A stretch of DNA of 64,000 bases, from assembly GCA_907163375.1 (NCBI GenBank), contig CAJQUW010006146.1:434001-498000 (forward strand), written 5' to 3'. The position numbers and the translations under genes were made by a program. Position 1 is the stretch's first letter, and the number at the start of each line of letters is the position of its first letter. This document shows, in pieces, positions 1 through 14,120 of this stretch. The notes beneath the pieces are model-generated. The model saw only the letters and a program-made list of their open reading frames with translations, did not search any database and was not told the origin of the DNA. The stretch comes from Prostheceraeus crozeri. Its lineage: Eukaryota > Platyhelminthes > Polycladida > Euryleptidae.

Positions 1-133
1 TGGAAAAATAGAAAACACTTATACCATAGAGTAAGTATGAATTCAACATCTTGCAATTAGTGTTTTAATTAGTCTCAAAAGTTCCATGTGTTTTCCAGGA
101 TTTCCAGGTTTTCCAGGGAGCGCGGACACCCTG
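1..133. mobile_element. Right end of a hAT-like non-autonomous element, cut by the window edge
   Basis: The segment ends in gcgcggacaccctg at 120-133, whose reverse complement begins CAGGGTGTCCGCGC. This is a typical hAT-type terminus and shares CAGGGTGTC with the element at 7453. Just inside the end lie three close copies of tttccagg (about 91-116), as expected for subterminal repeats. The left end is outside the window, so the target duplication cannot be tested. Confidence 0.55.
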
Positions 134-3100
134 CATGAAGTAGTGGCATGACACTTCAGAAATCCACAAGTCCTTTCACGATCTGATGCTCCCTGTTTGA
201 CATTTCTTTGGCTCTTCACAATCTGTGAGTTCTAATCTTATATTCCAATATTTTTTACAGTTTATGCCTACAAGCGTCATCTATTCAGCATTATTTACAA
301 AAATTGAAAAATGGAATTCCGCTAAGCACCTGAGAATGTAGAAGACCTGAATGTTTTGCAATCTTCTTCAATACACTCTTACTTATCAGATCGCCTCTGC
401 AGATGGTCAACGCTAAATTTAGCAATCCAGGCGCCCCACAGGGTTTCACTTATGTGGAAAGATTACCAAGTTTAGTACATGCAGTCAGTTAGAACTGAGA
501 AGATAATGGAGTGTCGGAGATCTGTTGGTGGGTTTACCTATACAGACACTTCAAAGGACTAGCCCCAATGCCACAGCTAATTTAACTTAGAAGCAGCGAT
601 GTGGCGCAGTCTAATTCATCAGTAATGCTAATTGCGACTCTATTCCTTGTTAAGAATATTATTGATATGTCGGAATATTGCAAGTAGTGCATCCACTTAC
701 ATGTATCATCAATGGCAAAATTAAAACTACACCAGTAGGCCACTTATAACTGAAAGCCCATCAACTTGCAAAACTTAACACATCCAAATTATATATTTCC
801 GACACCGCAACCGACACATCTCCAAACAATATTCACAAAAACAATTAGATATCAGCAATACACAAAATGAAAATTTTCTGTCGAAGGTAAAGAAGATTTG
901 CAATCAGAGTTGAATACAGGTCAGGCTGACCCGCCGTCATGTAGTGTAGGCGATCAAAGGACCTTGTGGTGCGGACCGGTCTGCGAGCCGCCTTCGAATT
1001 GAGAGCAATTATCTTTATATCTAAACATCACTTTTTCAATAAATCTACAGTTGGCAGATTCCTTCCTTTCGTCAAATTGCATCAGCGAATTGGAGTTAAT
1101 ATGCATCATCAGCACATCGGTGTGATATGTACACGGTGTAGATATGGTGTAGCTTTTGGTTAGAAACATCGAAGTGAATGAATTGTGTGCTTCCTACATT
1201 CGTTCGTTAATTTCTTTTGGATATCATCGCATGAATAATTGCAATGAATATCCTAAATCACTATGAATGTCATGTGCAAAATTGGGCAGTGGTGGGCAAC
1301 ATTGTAAAACTGGTTATGATGAGATGATATGACATTTTAGGATCCAACGCTGGGCTATATATTGCTTTATCAGATTTTTGAATGGTGACACAAAATTCCT
1401 CCATCTCGTTCAATCACTTGTATCTTCTTCTTTCAAACTAGCCTTTCTGCATTCCCTCAGCACCATGCTCTTCCACGTTGGACAACAAAAGCTATCCAAC
1501 TTCTCAACACCCTTCATGTATTCCTCGTTCTAGTTGTTCATCATCTTGCCTTCTTCCTCGTCACTTCAATGACACGACTTACAGAAAAATCTATCTCCTT
1601 TCATCTTCGTGAATCTCTCTACGCCTGTGCACCTGACATGCACACCATTTTTGACATTAATTGCATCTCACAGAACTGCTCATTACGTGCCTACGACATA
1701 CTCCACACGAATCTTGCTTCGCCTCATCAATCACTTTTTGTCTAACACTCACTTTGATAACTTTCGCTTCCAGATATTTACTGTGAGACCTTTGTTTTCG
1801 AACACCTTTTTCCAGTTACTAAATGAGGTTAAATTTGAAAATAATCATGGAGGATGCAATGTTGTGATTTTCATAAATATCACGATTAATTTTAGACATG
1901 ATGAATTCATGACTTTATCGTTAGCTTTGCACATGCTTTAGGCTGCGTGCAAGCCTAAAGCAAGATCATCATTTTGAAAGGTCCTGATTGTTGTTTTGGA
2001 TGCGCACAGGATTACACGCATCCCACTCTGTTAACAATCCCAAAGCTGAATTTTTGTTACGATGATATTGCAGCATTCTTTGCTTTATAATATACTTCAA
2101 CAGATTATACACATATTTTGAAATCATTCAAAATGAAATGTATTTATTGCATCGGAAAATGTATCCAGTGCTTTACTGGTCCCAGAATTCGCTCCACTTT
2201 TTTGAATTTGAAACACCTATTATCCATATACAATAAATTATTAATGATCGAGAATATCAAGAAGCGATTTACTATTCTGTCAGGTGGCTAAGAATGTCCA
2301 ACTCTCAAACGTTAGATCAATTTGAGAAGTTACAAGCTAGAATTTTAATATTAATTTTTTTAATATTTTAAAGCTTTTGTCATTGTATGGATGGATATGC
2401 ATGAAAATTTCTGATGCTGGTTTCCCTGTAATATAAGGTCGACGTTTCTTTTTGGCACGATTGTAGCACATGACGGAAACTTTCCTTCAGCCACTTGAAT
2501 TTTCAAAAATACCTGCTTCCCTGTCTGGTAGGTCCTATTCAATGAAAATGGATTGTCTTATTCTAAGATGCTACTCATCAAAAATATGAAATACTGTTGC
2601 AATCGATAACAATTTGCTTTTTCTGGTGGTGTAGGAACGGTTAGGAAAGATCAGCAGCGCTATTAGAGAATCAGCTGCCTTTTGAGATTTTCAAAAATCG
2701 CTTTGGGAAACTTTTGAGAATTTTTGAACAGTATACATGTAGTTTAAACTTTGTTCATGGATTCAAAACGGCGTTGGAAATTTTTCTGCATTCTCCGATG
2801 TGATTTGTACTTGTCCTGCCCACAGGAAGAACTAAGTTTTCAAAATGACTGACTGTTCGATGCTAATATAATAAGGAATCCCTTGAATGTCCGGAATGAA
2901 GTTGTAGCTTCTATTTTGCGATATGGGACCAGTTAAGCACTGGAGATAGTGTCTCCGCATCCCTTGGAATCAGCAAAGTAAAGGAGTGCCCAGAAAAGCC
3001 GGCATAAGCCCACCTAAATCCAGGACTGTCCGATCCGCGAACAGGGTTGGCACTACCGTTTCCTATCTCTGACAACATGACTGTACCAGTTCATCTATTC

Positions 3101-6100
3101 AAAAACATCTAGAACTGTGTTAGTAGATGAAGCTTCTTCATCGTCCTGTCAACAATAAATTACTCACCAATTGATATGTCGACATAATGATCATCATCCT
3201 CCATGACCGTTCCCACCACCAGTCTTCAAATATTCGATAACAGAAGACGAAAGTGAATAATTCACTTGCACAACATCAATTCTACAGAAGCGAAAAAGAC
3301 AACATGGTTGATAACATAGGAAAATAAAAACTCTACAAGGATAAGATGATAAATGATAGCAAGTAAAATAGCATGGTAATATGAAAATAAAATAGAAGTA
3401 AACAACATCAACCATGAAGTTGTGTAACCCCCTTGAGGGTTCATATCTGTGAGATCATTGAAATTCAAATTGTAGAAATTTGCATTTCAGTTCAATTGTC
3501 TAGAGAGAAAATAAAACCACTTGTATGTCTGTAAAGCCTCTAACTATCATACAGGGTGCCAGCGTGACACTGCACATGGTTATGCGAGAACCAACTTGTA
3601 TTTTGATTGCTAACGATATTTGCTGGTTCAACATGCATTCATAATAGAGGATTTTTGATTTGGATGCGATGATTCCACTCTTCGGTTGCAGCTCAGTGTC
3701 GTGTATGTTTTGTACAGCAGCACGAGGATTTTTCGCATGATAGGATAACAACAGCTCACTTTTAGTATTAGTGGTCATATTGAAAACGCCATGAAATGAG
3801 TTTAGTCGCTCCTTTGCTCTCAGACCGGAATGTGAAATCGAAGTATCAAATCAAGAAATATGGAAAAGATTAATTATTATCGCTTCCACTTCCTGTATAT
3901 TTATTCACATATTAATATATTATTAATTATATATTCATTTATCAATATATTAACATATTATGTTGTGCCTCATCGAAACGCACTGGCTATCATCATAATG
4001 GTGTACCATTATCGAAAACCAATAACGTTCCTTCAACATGTGTAATATTGATGCACCAAACTTCCAGTCAAACGAATGAGAGAGACACTAAGACTAATAA
4101 TCACAGCACCATAGGTAATAAGGTTGCATTTCCTTGTCATCATTCACGCCAAAATTGGCTGGGCAGGATTATTGAAAACATTTCAAATACAAAAATTGAC
4201 GGGCGATTACGAATTTGAATGTCTTCTACATGACATAGCAAAGAAACGTCGGCGTCATGAAGGTAAGTGCTGCTCGGAATGTGGGAAATTCGATCTTGGA
4301 AGAGAAACTAACTGGTGCTGCTGGATGTACATTTCAGCCGCTGGAAGTCTGTATTTTTTAAACAATTTATTGTTGCTATATGCAACCAAATCTGAAGAAA
4401 TTAAGATGATTAAATTCAGTGTCGCAAATAATAGCGAGGTAAAAAAATACAGAAATGAAATATAGCTGAAGGCTATTATTAGATAGTAAACAATTTGTCT
4501 GATTAACGAAAATATAGCATAATCAGAACTAGCGGCGATGGAGCTCGGTTGCAATGTCATTTGGGTTGCACTTAGGTTCCTGGTCACTGGACCAGGGGAC
4601 CATCCAGGGGTCAGTGACGCGGTCCAGTCATGGAGCCCGCCCAGTGGGATTTTACTGAACTTGTAGCTTTTGACTTAACCTCTTCTCCAAATCGCGAAGT
4701 TAGAGTGAATTCTACGCTGTACTAAGTCTAAACTTGCAAATCTGGCATATTTTAAATAAAGATGTCAGCTAAAGCGTATTATTTCAGCTGCACAGATAAA
4801 TTGCAAATCGATAAGCATCACCTCGATAGAAAAACGGCTACTGTATCGAATTCTACAGACCAACGCGGAAAGTGGTCGCTATCAGTCTATCGAGCTTTGC
4901 TAGAATCAGATCGGAATTCCTGTGATTGACACCAGTTCCGCGTCAAGACACGCCTTAGAGCGGACGAAAGGATTCGTGTTCTGATTTTAACTGTCACTTT
5001 GTCTTGAAATATATGAATCGGTCCTTTGCACTTGCTTTTCTATACAAATTATGCTGCGGATCAAATTTCTTCAAGAGCTAGAATCAGAATTGGAATAGTT
5101 TAAAACCCATTTTTGAGGAAACTATTTCTGCAGACGCGGAAGCTACTGGAAAGGTTACATGCAAGCGATTCCTCATGGATCGTGAAGACTATAACTTATA
5201 TGATCCTGTATGATACTGCTTTGGTCAACCTAAATTATTCAGCAAATGTAGTAATTAAACTGACAACTCGAATAAAAATAAAAATCTCGGATCACAGGGT
5301 CAGTAGCATTGGATCACGAGGTCTCGGTTCCATCGCTGCTTGCACATAAAACATACATTATCGACTGTGCGCACGGAATATCTGTTCACTGATGAAGGCA
5401 AAACAAGTATACATGTGGAAGCAAAACTGGTATCTACACAAAAAATGCATGAGATTGACAGTCAATGACTAACTTCTTATTTCTCAGTAGCAGTCACAAG
5501 CAGAAAAGTCTTGCAAGAAATTAACAATGTGTTAAGGACCTGTGGAAGCACTTGGTGATTCGCAATTCTATTTTTATGATTTAATGAAGGTATTGGAAGT
5601 GGAAGCGTGATCATGGAGTGTGATTCCGCAACCACATTTATGATCGCTAATGTGGAAAAGTTGTAAGGGAACCAAAGACGCCAAAGAGACTTTGACTTGT
5701 GCAAAGAATGGCCGAAATCTTCACATATCTTCATCTAAATACATGTTTAAATGTTGGAATTGATTTATACTGGTGAAGACAAAGTCAATGATAAAAACAA
5801 TAATATTTACCGAATTTTCGACACCTTTAACTTGATAAGTTCCTTCAATCATTGATTTTACTCACAAAGCATGGATAGTTTTGTCTAAATATATAGAAGG
5901 AATAATCCTCATTCAAAGTGATTATCTAATCGATTTTGTGTTCAATGACAATTAAATTAGATCTAAGTATACTAAAAATTTGCATGAAAAATAAATTTGG
6001 AGGAAACCTCAACCAAACATCTCCCAACTTAGGCGATGTCAACAAGGACAAAATACAGTAAAAAAAATTAAAATGATAGATGTGCCTCATTTGAAAAGAG

Positions 6101-6329
6101 CTCATCTACAGTGTTTCTGAGCATTAGATTCGGAGGAATTTCTAAAAAAGATCATAATGTAATTCGCTATTCGCTAAGAAAAAAGCAGAATAATGATAAA
6201 TTAGGTGATAGCATACTGGTGTACTTTTTAAGGTGTATTTACAATTGTAATACAAAAACATTTGTGGCAGAAAATAGATTCGTCATAATTAACTCATGCA
6301 AAAATTATACGAGATCTGTTCAAAATATC
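134..6329. other. Intergenic sequence, no gene recognised
   Basis: The sequence is AT-rich with only short frames and no family signatures on either strand. A very AT-rich tract lies at about 3890-3965. A locally GC-rich patch at about 4560-4635 contains repeated ggtcactgg / ggtcagtg words, but I could not assign it. No transposon termini were paired in this stretch. Confidence 0.6.
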
Positions 6330-6427
6330 TTCCCTTCCTGACGACTTCCGATGACACTTTCGGGGCTCGGCCTCTAGAACGAAAGATCACTAGGCCAAGC
6401 ACTTAACCACTATGCCACGGAGACCAC
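6330..6427 (-). repeat. tRNA-derived SINE, truncated copy
   Basis: Read on the minus strand it has the SINE head GTGGTCTCCGTGGCATAGTG, an A-box-like TGGCATAGTGGTTAAGTGC, then GGCCGAGCCCCG as a degenerate B box, and the body GTGTCATCGGAAGTCGTCAG. It stops after the GGAAGGG segment, so the 3' half seen in other copies is missing. Confidence 0.7.
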
Positions 6428-7452
6428 CTGAATGATCTACAAAATTAACATGGAATGACTTATTTTCTGCAAAATGTTGTGACACTGTTTATAAAGTCTA
6501 CAATCCTCACCATCCTACTTGTAAACACTTAATTATACCGGATCACCGAATCGTAACTGCATCGGAAACGAATCATACCATTGATCCGATCCAACTGTTG
6601 CGCTATGAACCCTAGCTGCACATGTATGTCATGTTCCTCAATTTCAATAATCAGTTAACCTGAGGGTGAGAAGTAAGTTGGCAAAGGCAGCAGATTATCG
6701 ATGATTACAAAGTTAAGTTGCAATCAATTATTCATTTTTCATTCCTATCGGATATCTTCAGGCGTTCGATGTCTGACTTCACTTCTATCGACGCAATTCA
6801 TATCAACCAGCGTTGGTGATACTTGTCCAGCCTCTTGTGTCTCAATATTTGATTACAGAAATGAGCATTTGAGATTATGCAAATTCAAAATCAAGAGACT
6901 GTGAACTCAGCAGTGAGAGGACTAAATATGATATCAAGTCACAAAATTTTGTTGACAAACAAAACGATTAAATCCCGCGGTTCCCTCAGATCATTCAAAA
7001 TGATGGAGGAAATTTGAGGAATCAAATCGTTAGCGATTGACTTTACAACTACTGTTGACTTAAAAGATTATGGAATGAACTATGACTATTATCAACATCT
7101 GAAGCAAATATAAACGCAATTAAAACGACTGAGTTCCCGAGGAGCTTTATAACTCAGACCACCCACGCTTCAAAAGTATATTAAATTGAAGTTCACGATA
7201 TTTTATATTTTATTGAAGAGAAATGTCCATTGACAAGAGCAAAGCCAAAAACACCATTCAAGCATGAATTCATTTTTTAAATGACTCTACAAACCACATG
7301 AAAGTTTGCCACTCTCATAAAGCAAGAGCAATGAGTAGTGTTGCTTTTGTTCAGCTACATATCCATGTAAATCAAACTCTCGCTCTTTAAATTTGTTCAG
7401 TTTTCTTGATCACCTTTTGTCACATTTTGATCTTTTCGAAAAGTTGCATTAT
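6428..7452. other. Intergenic sequence, nothing recognised
   Basis: This lies between a truncated SINE and the left terminus of the first hAT element. Only short frames without family resemblance are present. Confidence 0.6.
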
Positions 7453-10400
7453 CAGGGTGTCTACTGGAATTTCAAGGTGGTGTTAGAGCACTTTAGAGCA
7501 CAATTTTGGGTAAAATAGAACACATTTTTATGCAAAATAGAGCACATTTTTTGAACGCAATAGAGCCCGAGAACCATCAAAATCTAGCTGTGTGATGAAC
7601 GCAATTCTACGCGTATGATTACCTTCCTTACGGTAGGTCTACTTGACATTTATTTGTCCCGTTTATTAGGACACAAAAAATATCTTGTTTAGGGAAAGAA
7701 ATGATTATTATCACTGCTAGAAAGCTAATACAAAAACCATAACTGATAAAACGGCTGAAACATGAAATAAAAATCTATAAAACAATCCATTTGAAACAAA
7801 TTACAATAACAATTCATATATGATGAGAGTAATCTAGAAGACAAAAATGATAGCCAACAAAACCATAAAGATTGTAACTGGAATAGCTCATAGTCATCAC
7901 AAATATAATTGAAGGGGCTACAATGAGATTATGAAGAGAATGACATGGAACCTCTAAATAAAACTGAAACCATATTCTTTAAAATCACGACGCAGTGTTA
8001 AGGTGCACGCATGACATACATTAATTTAGAATAATTCGGCCGGCTTTGAAGCACCTATCGATAACGAGAAACCTATGATTACTTTTTCAAAACTGATTAA
8101 CGTAAACCCAACTAAATTTTTTACTTGATCGATGTCTGAATACGGCTTTGCAGTCTTTTAATGTTCTAAATGTCATAATTCAGGGCTAACGATTTTCACT
8201 CGATGATTTCGTGATAGGGCTGGAATCATGTTCAAACTATATAATGCAGCGAAACCTTAATTACGGTTTGGTAGAAAATAATTATATGAAAGTCAGTGCT
8301 ATTGTTAATTATTATTAAAAAAATGGAGAGATCCGGCCCCAATTGAAAGGGAAATTAATTAAGACAGTAACGACGAGGACATTTGCGTACAGGCTATGTC
8401 ATCAGTGTACAAGTGTACTGATAACTCTGGTTATATTTCATATCCCTTTTAACTGAGACAGGCTCTCCTCATTTCTCGTTATGAGGTGTATATACAATGT
8501 AGATATTCAGTTGGGGGAATTATACATGAATGAATGATGTGTAATTATATATGAATGTCATAAGGTTCTATTTTTAAAAATTCAGAAAATATTTAAAGGT
8601 TGTGACGGTGGATAGAAAGAAAAGTAATGGTCCACGAATTCTCAAATACACTTTACATGAGCTTCTTTCTCTTCGCATCTAATTCTGAGACTACCATTGC
8701 TCTTTCTTCATCAAGAGCTCTCTTTTTCGCCTCTAGACTTCTCGTTGTCTTTGCTGTTCTTCATTGAATTTCTTCTTCTCCGTTTGTTCTTTTCTCTTTC
8801 GTTCTAGCGCCAATCGACGACGGTTACTTGCCATTTGACAGGAGAGAAGAAATTTCTCGCTAAATTCTACCTCCGTTGTTCCACCAGCCCGTCGAATTCC
8901 GTCTTGGGCATGCCGTAACAAGACGAGGGATTCAGTATGAAGATTCTCTTTCAGAAGTAAAGCATTACCACTAAAACCCCGTTCAACAGCCGCATTCCCG
9001 TGTGAGAGAATGAGAACCTTCTGAATCACGGTTGGATGGTTGACAAAGTTGGATAAGTTTCATCATCCAAGACGTTGGTGTAGAAATCGTCGAGACGATC
9101 CTTAAATGGTTTATACTTTGATGATCTTTCGAGAATGTTTTCGTCCAGTACAAAGTTCCGCCATTCAGCATTCACTCTGTCACAATCAAGTATCGTAATG
9201 ATATTACATTCGCTCAAGGTGGTGAGCGCACTGCGAGCAAGTCGACGTGTTCTATCAGTCAGATGAAATAATCGAGGATTGAATCCTGACAAGAATTCCG
9301 TAAACTGATATTTGAGGGGAGAACGTTCCGATATTTTCTTTACTGTGAGGATCAGAATTGCCCTACATTCTTTTCGGAAAGCAATGGCTTCATTGGGTTT
9401 CACCTTTTTGCTCTGAAGTGATCTCCGTGCACCTTCGCCGATTTCTAGATCATCGAGTGTGGTCCAGTTGTCCGGATCTTCGACCTTGATGCTCAGAAGA
9501 TCTGAGCCACTCACCGCAGCATCGATCGTATCTTTTCTGATGAATTTGGATAATAATTCACGAAACAATGATGATACCTCACCGAACAAGTGAGGTGCAA
9601 GTGGCATTTTTGATTGAAATTTGGTCAAAAATTCTCTGACATCCTCTGAAAGATGCACAAAGAAATGAAGACGAGCAGTCAATGTCGTAGTATTGTTCTG
9701 CATTGCGCTGACAACGCTACGGTATGACTTCGAGGCAGGAGTCCTCAATTTTGTTTCTAGGCCGCTAATAGTGTCTCTTTGTTGTTAACCGCGGTCACAT
9801 ACTTTTGTAAGTAGTCTATCAACATGAGGGCCCTCCTTGCGACGGGTACATTTTCTGTCCAGCGAGTTGAACAGAATTTCAAAGGGAAAACGTCCGATCC
9901 TGTAACAGCACTGAATTCTCCACGTCGGGCGGTTGAATCACTAAATAAATAATAAATACCACGAAGAAATTCAAAGAGGTCCCAAGAAGGCGCATCTTTA
10001 CTTTCGAATCCGAATTGCACTGCCCCGTGCACAACATGAAGTCCGCAGGATCCCATGTTCAGCAGATGTTTGTCTATGTTTTTCATCTTGATTTCACTTT
10101 TCATCAAGCGCAGAAATTTACATGACTCCGGTACATGACTCCAAATGCAAAGGAAGCTACCGTATAATGCCTCCTTAAATGGTTGATGAAGTAACCTTAA
10201 GTAGGCCTGCATGTACATATGTACAACATGCATGTACTGCATGTACAACAATAAGAAGCTTTATATATTATACAATATTGGTCATGATACCCGGTATTTA
10301 CTAGTAGACTAACTTATTTTACTAAGATAAGTAGGCCTAATAATCGCTCAGGCGGATGTAGCTACCACATTACAATAGCCTGCATGTAATATGTCTATAG

Positions 10401-10951
10401 CAGTCTATTTTTTGTACATGCGTCTCATATTAAATTTTTTCCTCTCACGGATGCGTCTCTTATTCGAGGGCGTCCCTTATTCAAGGGCGTCTCATATTCA
10501 AAGAAAAACGGTAAGTTGACTGATACCAAGGTACATAAAGGCAAAAATGTCATACGTGACGAATTTCAAGAATAATGCTAACGACTAACATCACCTTTTT
10601 TGGAGTAAAATTTGATATGCATCAGTCAATAAAATTAAAGTCCAGTTCGAAAATTTATATTTTTTACGTTATATTTTCATAATCTATTCAAATATATGCC
10701 AATAACGGTGGTATGAATATATTCAAGAATCAATCGAATTATAGTACGTTTACATGAATCATTTGCAACTTTAACAAAATCTGAGAAAGTCATGCAATGT
10801 TTTTCATTAAATAACAAATCAAAAAAGCATTTTTCAAAACAAAGTCAGAAATAGAGCACTTGACTCTGATTAGAGCACAAATAGTGTGCTCTAGAGCACA
10901 TAACGCCAAATAGTGCACATAGAGCACATAGAGCACTCAGTAAACACCCTG
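7453..10951 (-). mobile_element. Decayed hAT-superfamily transposon (about 3.5 kb)
   Basis: The left end reads CAGGGTGTCTACTGGA at 7453 and the reverse complement of the right end reads CAGGGTGTTTACTGAG, giving terminal inverted repeats. Both ends carry subterminal arrays of agagcac-type words: at least three copies in 7485-7560 and six or more in 10855-10937. These are likely transposase binding sites. A broken transposase gene lies inside on the minus strand. The flanks share attat directly (7448-7452 and 10952-10956) but not the 8 bp expected of hAT, so the exact duplication is eroded or the boundary is off by a few bases. A stretch at 10445-10505 holds three imperfect units of about 18 bp (cgtctcttattcgaggg type), apparently part of another small repeat. 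Confidence 0.8.
8733..10251 (-). pseudogene. hAT-family transposase, frameshifted relic
   Basis: Three adjacent minus-strand frames together resemble a hAT transposase. The first (10251-9757) has LLNMGSCGLHVVHGAVQFG and FCSTRWTENVPVARRAL, blocks typical of hAT catalytic domains. The second (9748-9026) has the helical insertion and middle region, LHFFVHLSEDVREFLTKFQ onward. The third (9029-8733) has LSHGNAAVERGFS, the C-terminal dimerisation block, followed by a Lys/Glu/Gln-rich tail. A stop plus frame change separates the first two near 9757, and a one-base shift separates the last two near 9028. The BED finger and N-terminal third are not seen. It cannot encode an active enzyme. Confidence 0.8.
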
Positions 10952-11166
10952 ATTATGTACATGTACACCATTTCCAAAATGGGTAACATTAATTCATGCA
11001 TCAGACTAAAATCGCACTGAAGGAAGAAAAATTGATCAAGGTCCGTAATAGCTTAATTTTTGACAAGAATCGACATGGAATCGATGAATGTCGACACGAA
11101 TGAGCATAGTGTTTAGAATCCAGATTATCGAACTACAAAATTGTAAAAAAACGATCGCTAACATCG
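10952..11166. other. Short spacer between the hAT element and a SINE
   Basis: AT-rich sequence with no recognisable feature. Confidence 0.5.
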
Positions 11167-11366
11167 ATAAAAAGAAGCTGGTTCAACGTCACTGCTCCCC
11201 CCACTGTGGTTTGGACGGTACTGACATAGTTAAAATTTCATCTTAAGCGTTGTTATCTTTTAGCCCGGATGGCCTTCTTGCTGACTTGCAATGACACTCG
11301 AGGCTCGACCACTGGACCCAAAGACCACTAGGTCAAGCAACAAACCACCGTTTCATGGAAACCACT
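11167..11366 (-). repeat. tRNA-derived SINE, diverged near-full-length copy
   Basis: On the minus strand, the head (GTGGTTTCCATGAAACGGTGG) is degenerate, followed by GGTCGAGCCTCGAGTGTCATT as B box and start of body. The conserved CATCCGGGCTAAAAGAT segment and a 3' part with AGTGACGTTGAACC and a T-rich end follow. It aligns end to end with the copies at 57604 and 58988 but is more diverged. Confidence 0.7.
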
Positions 11367-14120
11367 GACGTCAAGCATTCCATTCATCGGTAAGTGATGG
11401 ATGACACTAATGTAGTGTTTAGTTGAAAGAAAACTTACAGCAACTATTAAAGTAAGTGCTATGAGCAGGCTGAACAATGCTATTCTGTTATGAGATTGCT
11501 ATAAGTAGGAATGAGATCACTATGAGATCACCCATAGATTCCATTATTGCTGCATAGATGTTGATGCTACTGTAATGAGACTATCTGAGCAACAAATAGC
11601 GTCGATAATTGTAAAACAGAAGATTTTTTCGAAATTATGTGGACATGATTTAGGTATTTTGATATTTAATTTCCAGGCTTGCCGTGGATATGGATATCGA
11701 TGCAGATCTCCATGGATATAGAAATATTTTAAAAATCCATGGTTATTCAATTATTGAATGAATATTTCCACAAATTCTGTTGCAACTACTATATTTCAAA
11801 TGTGCTTCTAAGAAGCATGTTTTCACAAATTGTGGCTAAATTAGCAACAAGGCGCCAAATTATGGCTAATAGGATTCACAGAACCTAAGGTGAACTCAAT
11901 ACGAACTGAAAACATAGCAGAAATGGTGAGGTTAATGTCTAGAAAGAAATGTTTCTCATGTAATGTCTGCAAGAAGAAAACTTTTCTCTATGAAAAGATT
12001 TCTTTTCGTTTCCGCTTCCTGTACGAACGAGCTCCTGTACAATATTCCTCTACAAATTCACCAACGAAAACAAAATTAAACAACTTGGGCAGTAAAAACG
12101 TGACTTTGACTCTTCTTGGTAGCAGACGTTAATAATACTAGACAATACCTTTTATGAGAATAGCTGTTTGAAATGACTCAATATGGCACAAAGCGTATTC
12201 TGGATAGAGAAGCACATCGAGACAAGACTTGATCCCATTAGCATGATTACAAAGTTTATTTAGTGAACGCAACATAGTGAACAGCAGTGAGGACGTCGAG
12301 ACAAGGTTGATCAGATGAGTTCGTCGTAAATAACTGCCAAAGATTAAATGTTTGACAGGAGGATTAACAATAATAGACGTCTATCGGTGGATGTTGATTC
12401 GAGTTGACATTTCTTTAAAGTCTTGATTTGAAATTTTTCTAGCAAACTCGATTGAGGTCGACAGAATACTGGCTTGAGCGAAGTTTGATTTCAAAAAGGT
12501 TTATCAGTTTACCATGAACATCTTTATTCAGTAAAGCATCCAAATTTTGTAGAAGACGGATGTTTGCTTTTCATTTAATATCCGCAAGATACCTGATCCA
12601 TGTAAGCAAAGTGGATAGCTGACATTACTTTATTCTGATGTCCTTCTGGATCTTGTGCCATAGCCAGCGATTTTCGTACATGAAGAGTCAATTCATAGCC
12701 AGAAAACGTTGGGCAAGCAAATTTAGTTTACTTAGAAAAATGTGCAAATCTTTCACCATGGATAACAATCTTGTAAGGTTCATGATGACAAAAGCCGGGG
12801 AATGAGAACTAAGCATGAGCTGATGATTTGTGACATTGAATGTACTTGTGGAAAATTGTGTTCGGGCATTTTTCGACTCAGAATGTGGCTCGATACTAAA
12901 TCATTCTACATGTCCTTACCAGAGATACCGATTTTCTGTTACTCGAGAATATGAATTCTGCGGGCTCAAAACTGAAGTTCCGCTTTTTCTGCTCATAGAA
13001 ATACCTTAATCAGAAGCTTAAAATCAAACATGTCCTTTATGTAGACCTAACACAACCCTCATCCGTGCTATAGATGCTAATTTTGAGTAACATTGGCAAT
13101 TGATTGTTGTTCCATATCTAAAGTTGTGACGATACATTTGTTTACGCTGGACTTCTACATTTTGTGAACGCACCATACTTGCATAAGAACTTTTAAATTC
13201 AAATTCCTCAAATAAATCATTATTTGAATATACTTAAATATTCACGCATGACGTGTACGTCTGCTAGTGAAATCTTACAGGACAACTAATGAATTGAGTT
13301 TGGTTTATTTGTCTATTAAAGTTTGTTAGCATAATTTCAAATAATTTGTATTCCCTTACAAGCATTTAAGTCCATGCATGGCCTGTTGTTCAAGTTTGAA
13401 CCTATGCATGCGCATAAGGTTGATGGTTTTGTTGAAAAAGCAAATTATACATACAATAAATCGTGGCCGAACAAGAATCAGAAAGCGTCAGTTGCTAAAG
13501 TCTCCTAATTTCTACGACCAAGAGCGCAACATTTATAAGTGGCAAATGTGTCTAGTCATGACGTGCCTCGAATAAGGATAATTTTCATCGAAGGACATGA
13601 TACCTGTGCTCGAATTACTAAAACAAAGGAGTTATAAACCGCTTATTTCTCATAATAGTGGAAATTCTGCTTCCTCTGCTCGAAAAGGTCGATTCTGCTT
13701 TTTTTGCCGGCAGAAAATCGGCCTCTCTGGTCCGTACATTGAGCATTAATTTATCAGTCTTAAGCCTGAAGTTTCTGAGTGAACTCATGGAGTAGGTATA
13801 CTCTATGAATAAACTGTTCGTGAGTACTCACCAGATAACCATACTGGGGAGAATAGTAGAGCCAACACGTAACACAATAGTATTCCAGAACTAAATGTTA
13901 CATGACATTACAATCTTATCAATTTATGCGCCGAGCTTTGAAATCAGCTGCAAGCACGTGTGGTAGATTAACGATTACTTCTTAATCCAATTGTTAATTG
14001 CGATGTTGACCAATATGTCAAAGTTCGCTCAATTTCAGAATTAGGTTTATGTACCTTAAATTATCTTCATTACGGCATTCATTGAAAAGACACCGTAGTA
14101 AATAATAGCTGTGTGATAAC
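11367..14120. other. Intergenic sequence, nothing recognised
   Basis: The stretch is AT-rich and has only short frames without family resemblance. No paired inverted termini were found. Confidence 0.6.

Noticed and set aside
3553-3575. Sequence cagggtgccagcg, similar to cagggtgctagcg at 58956
   Set aside because: These look like hAT-type termini but no matching inverted end was found for either.
4124-4465. 113-codon plus-strand frame with CSECGKF
   Set aside because: The Cys pair resembles half a zinc finger but no second half or repeat follows, and an overlapping antisense frame is as long.
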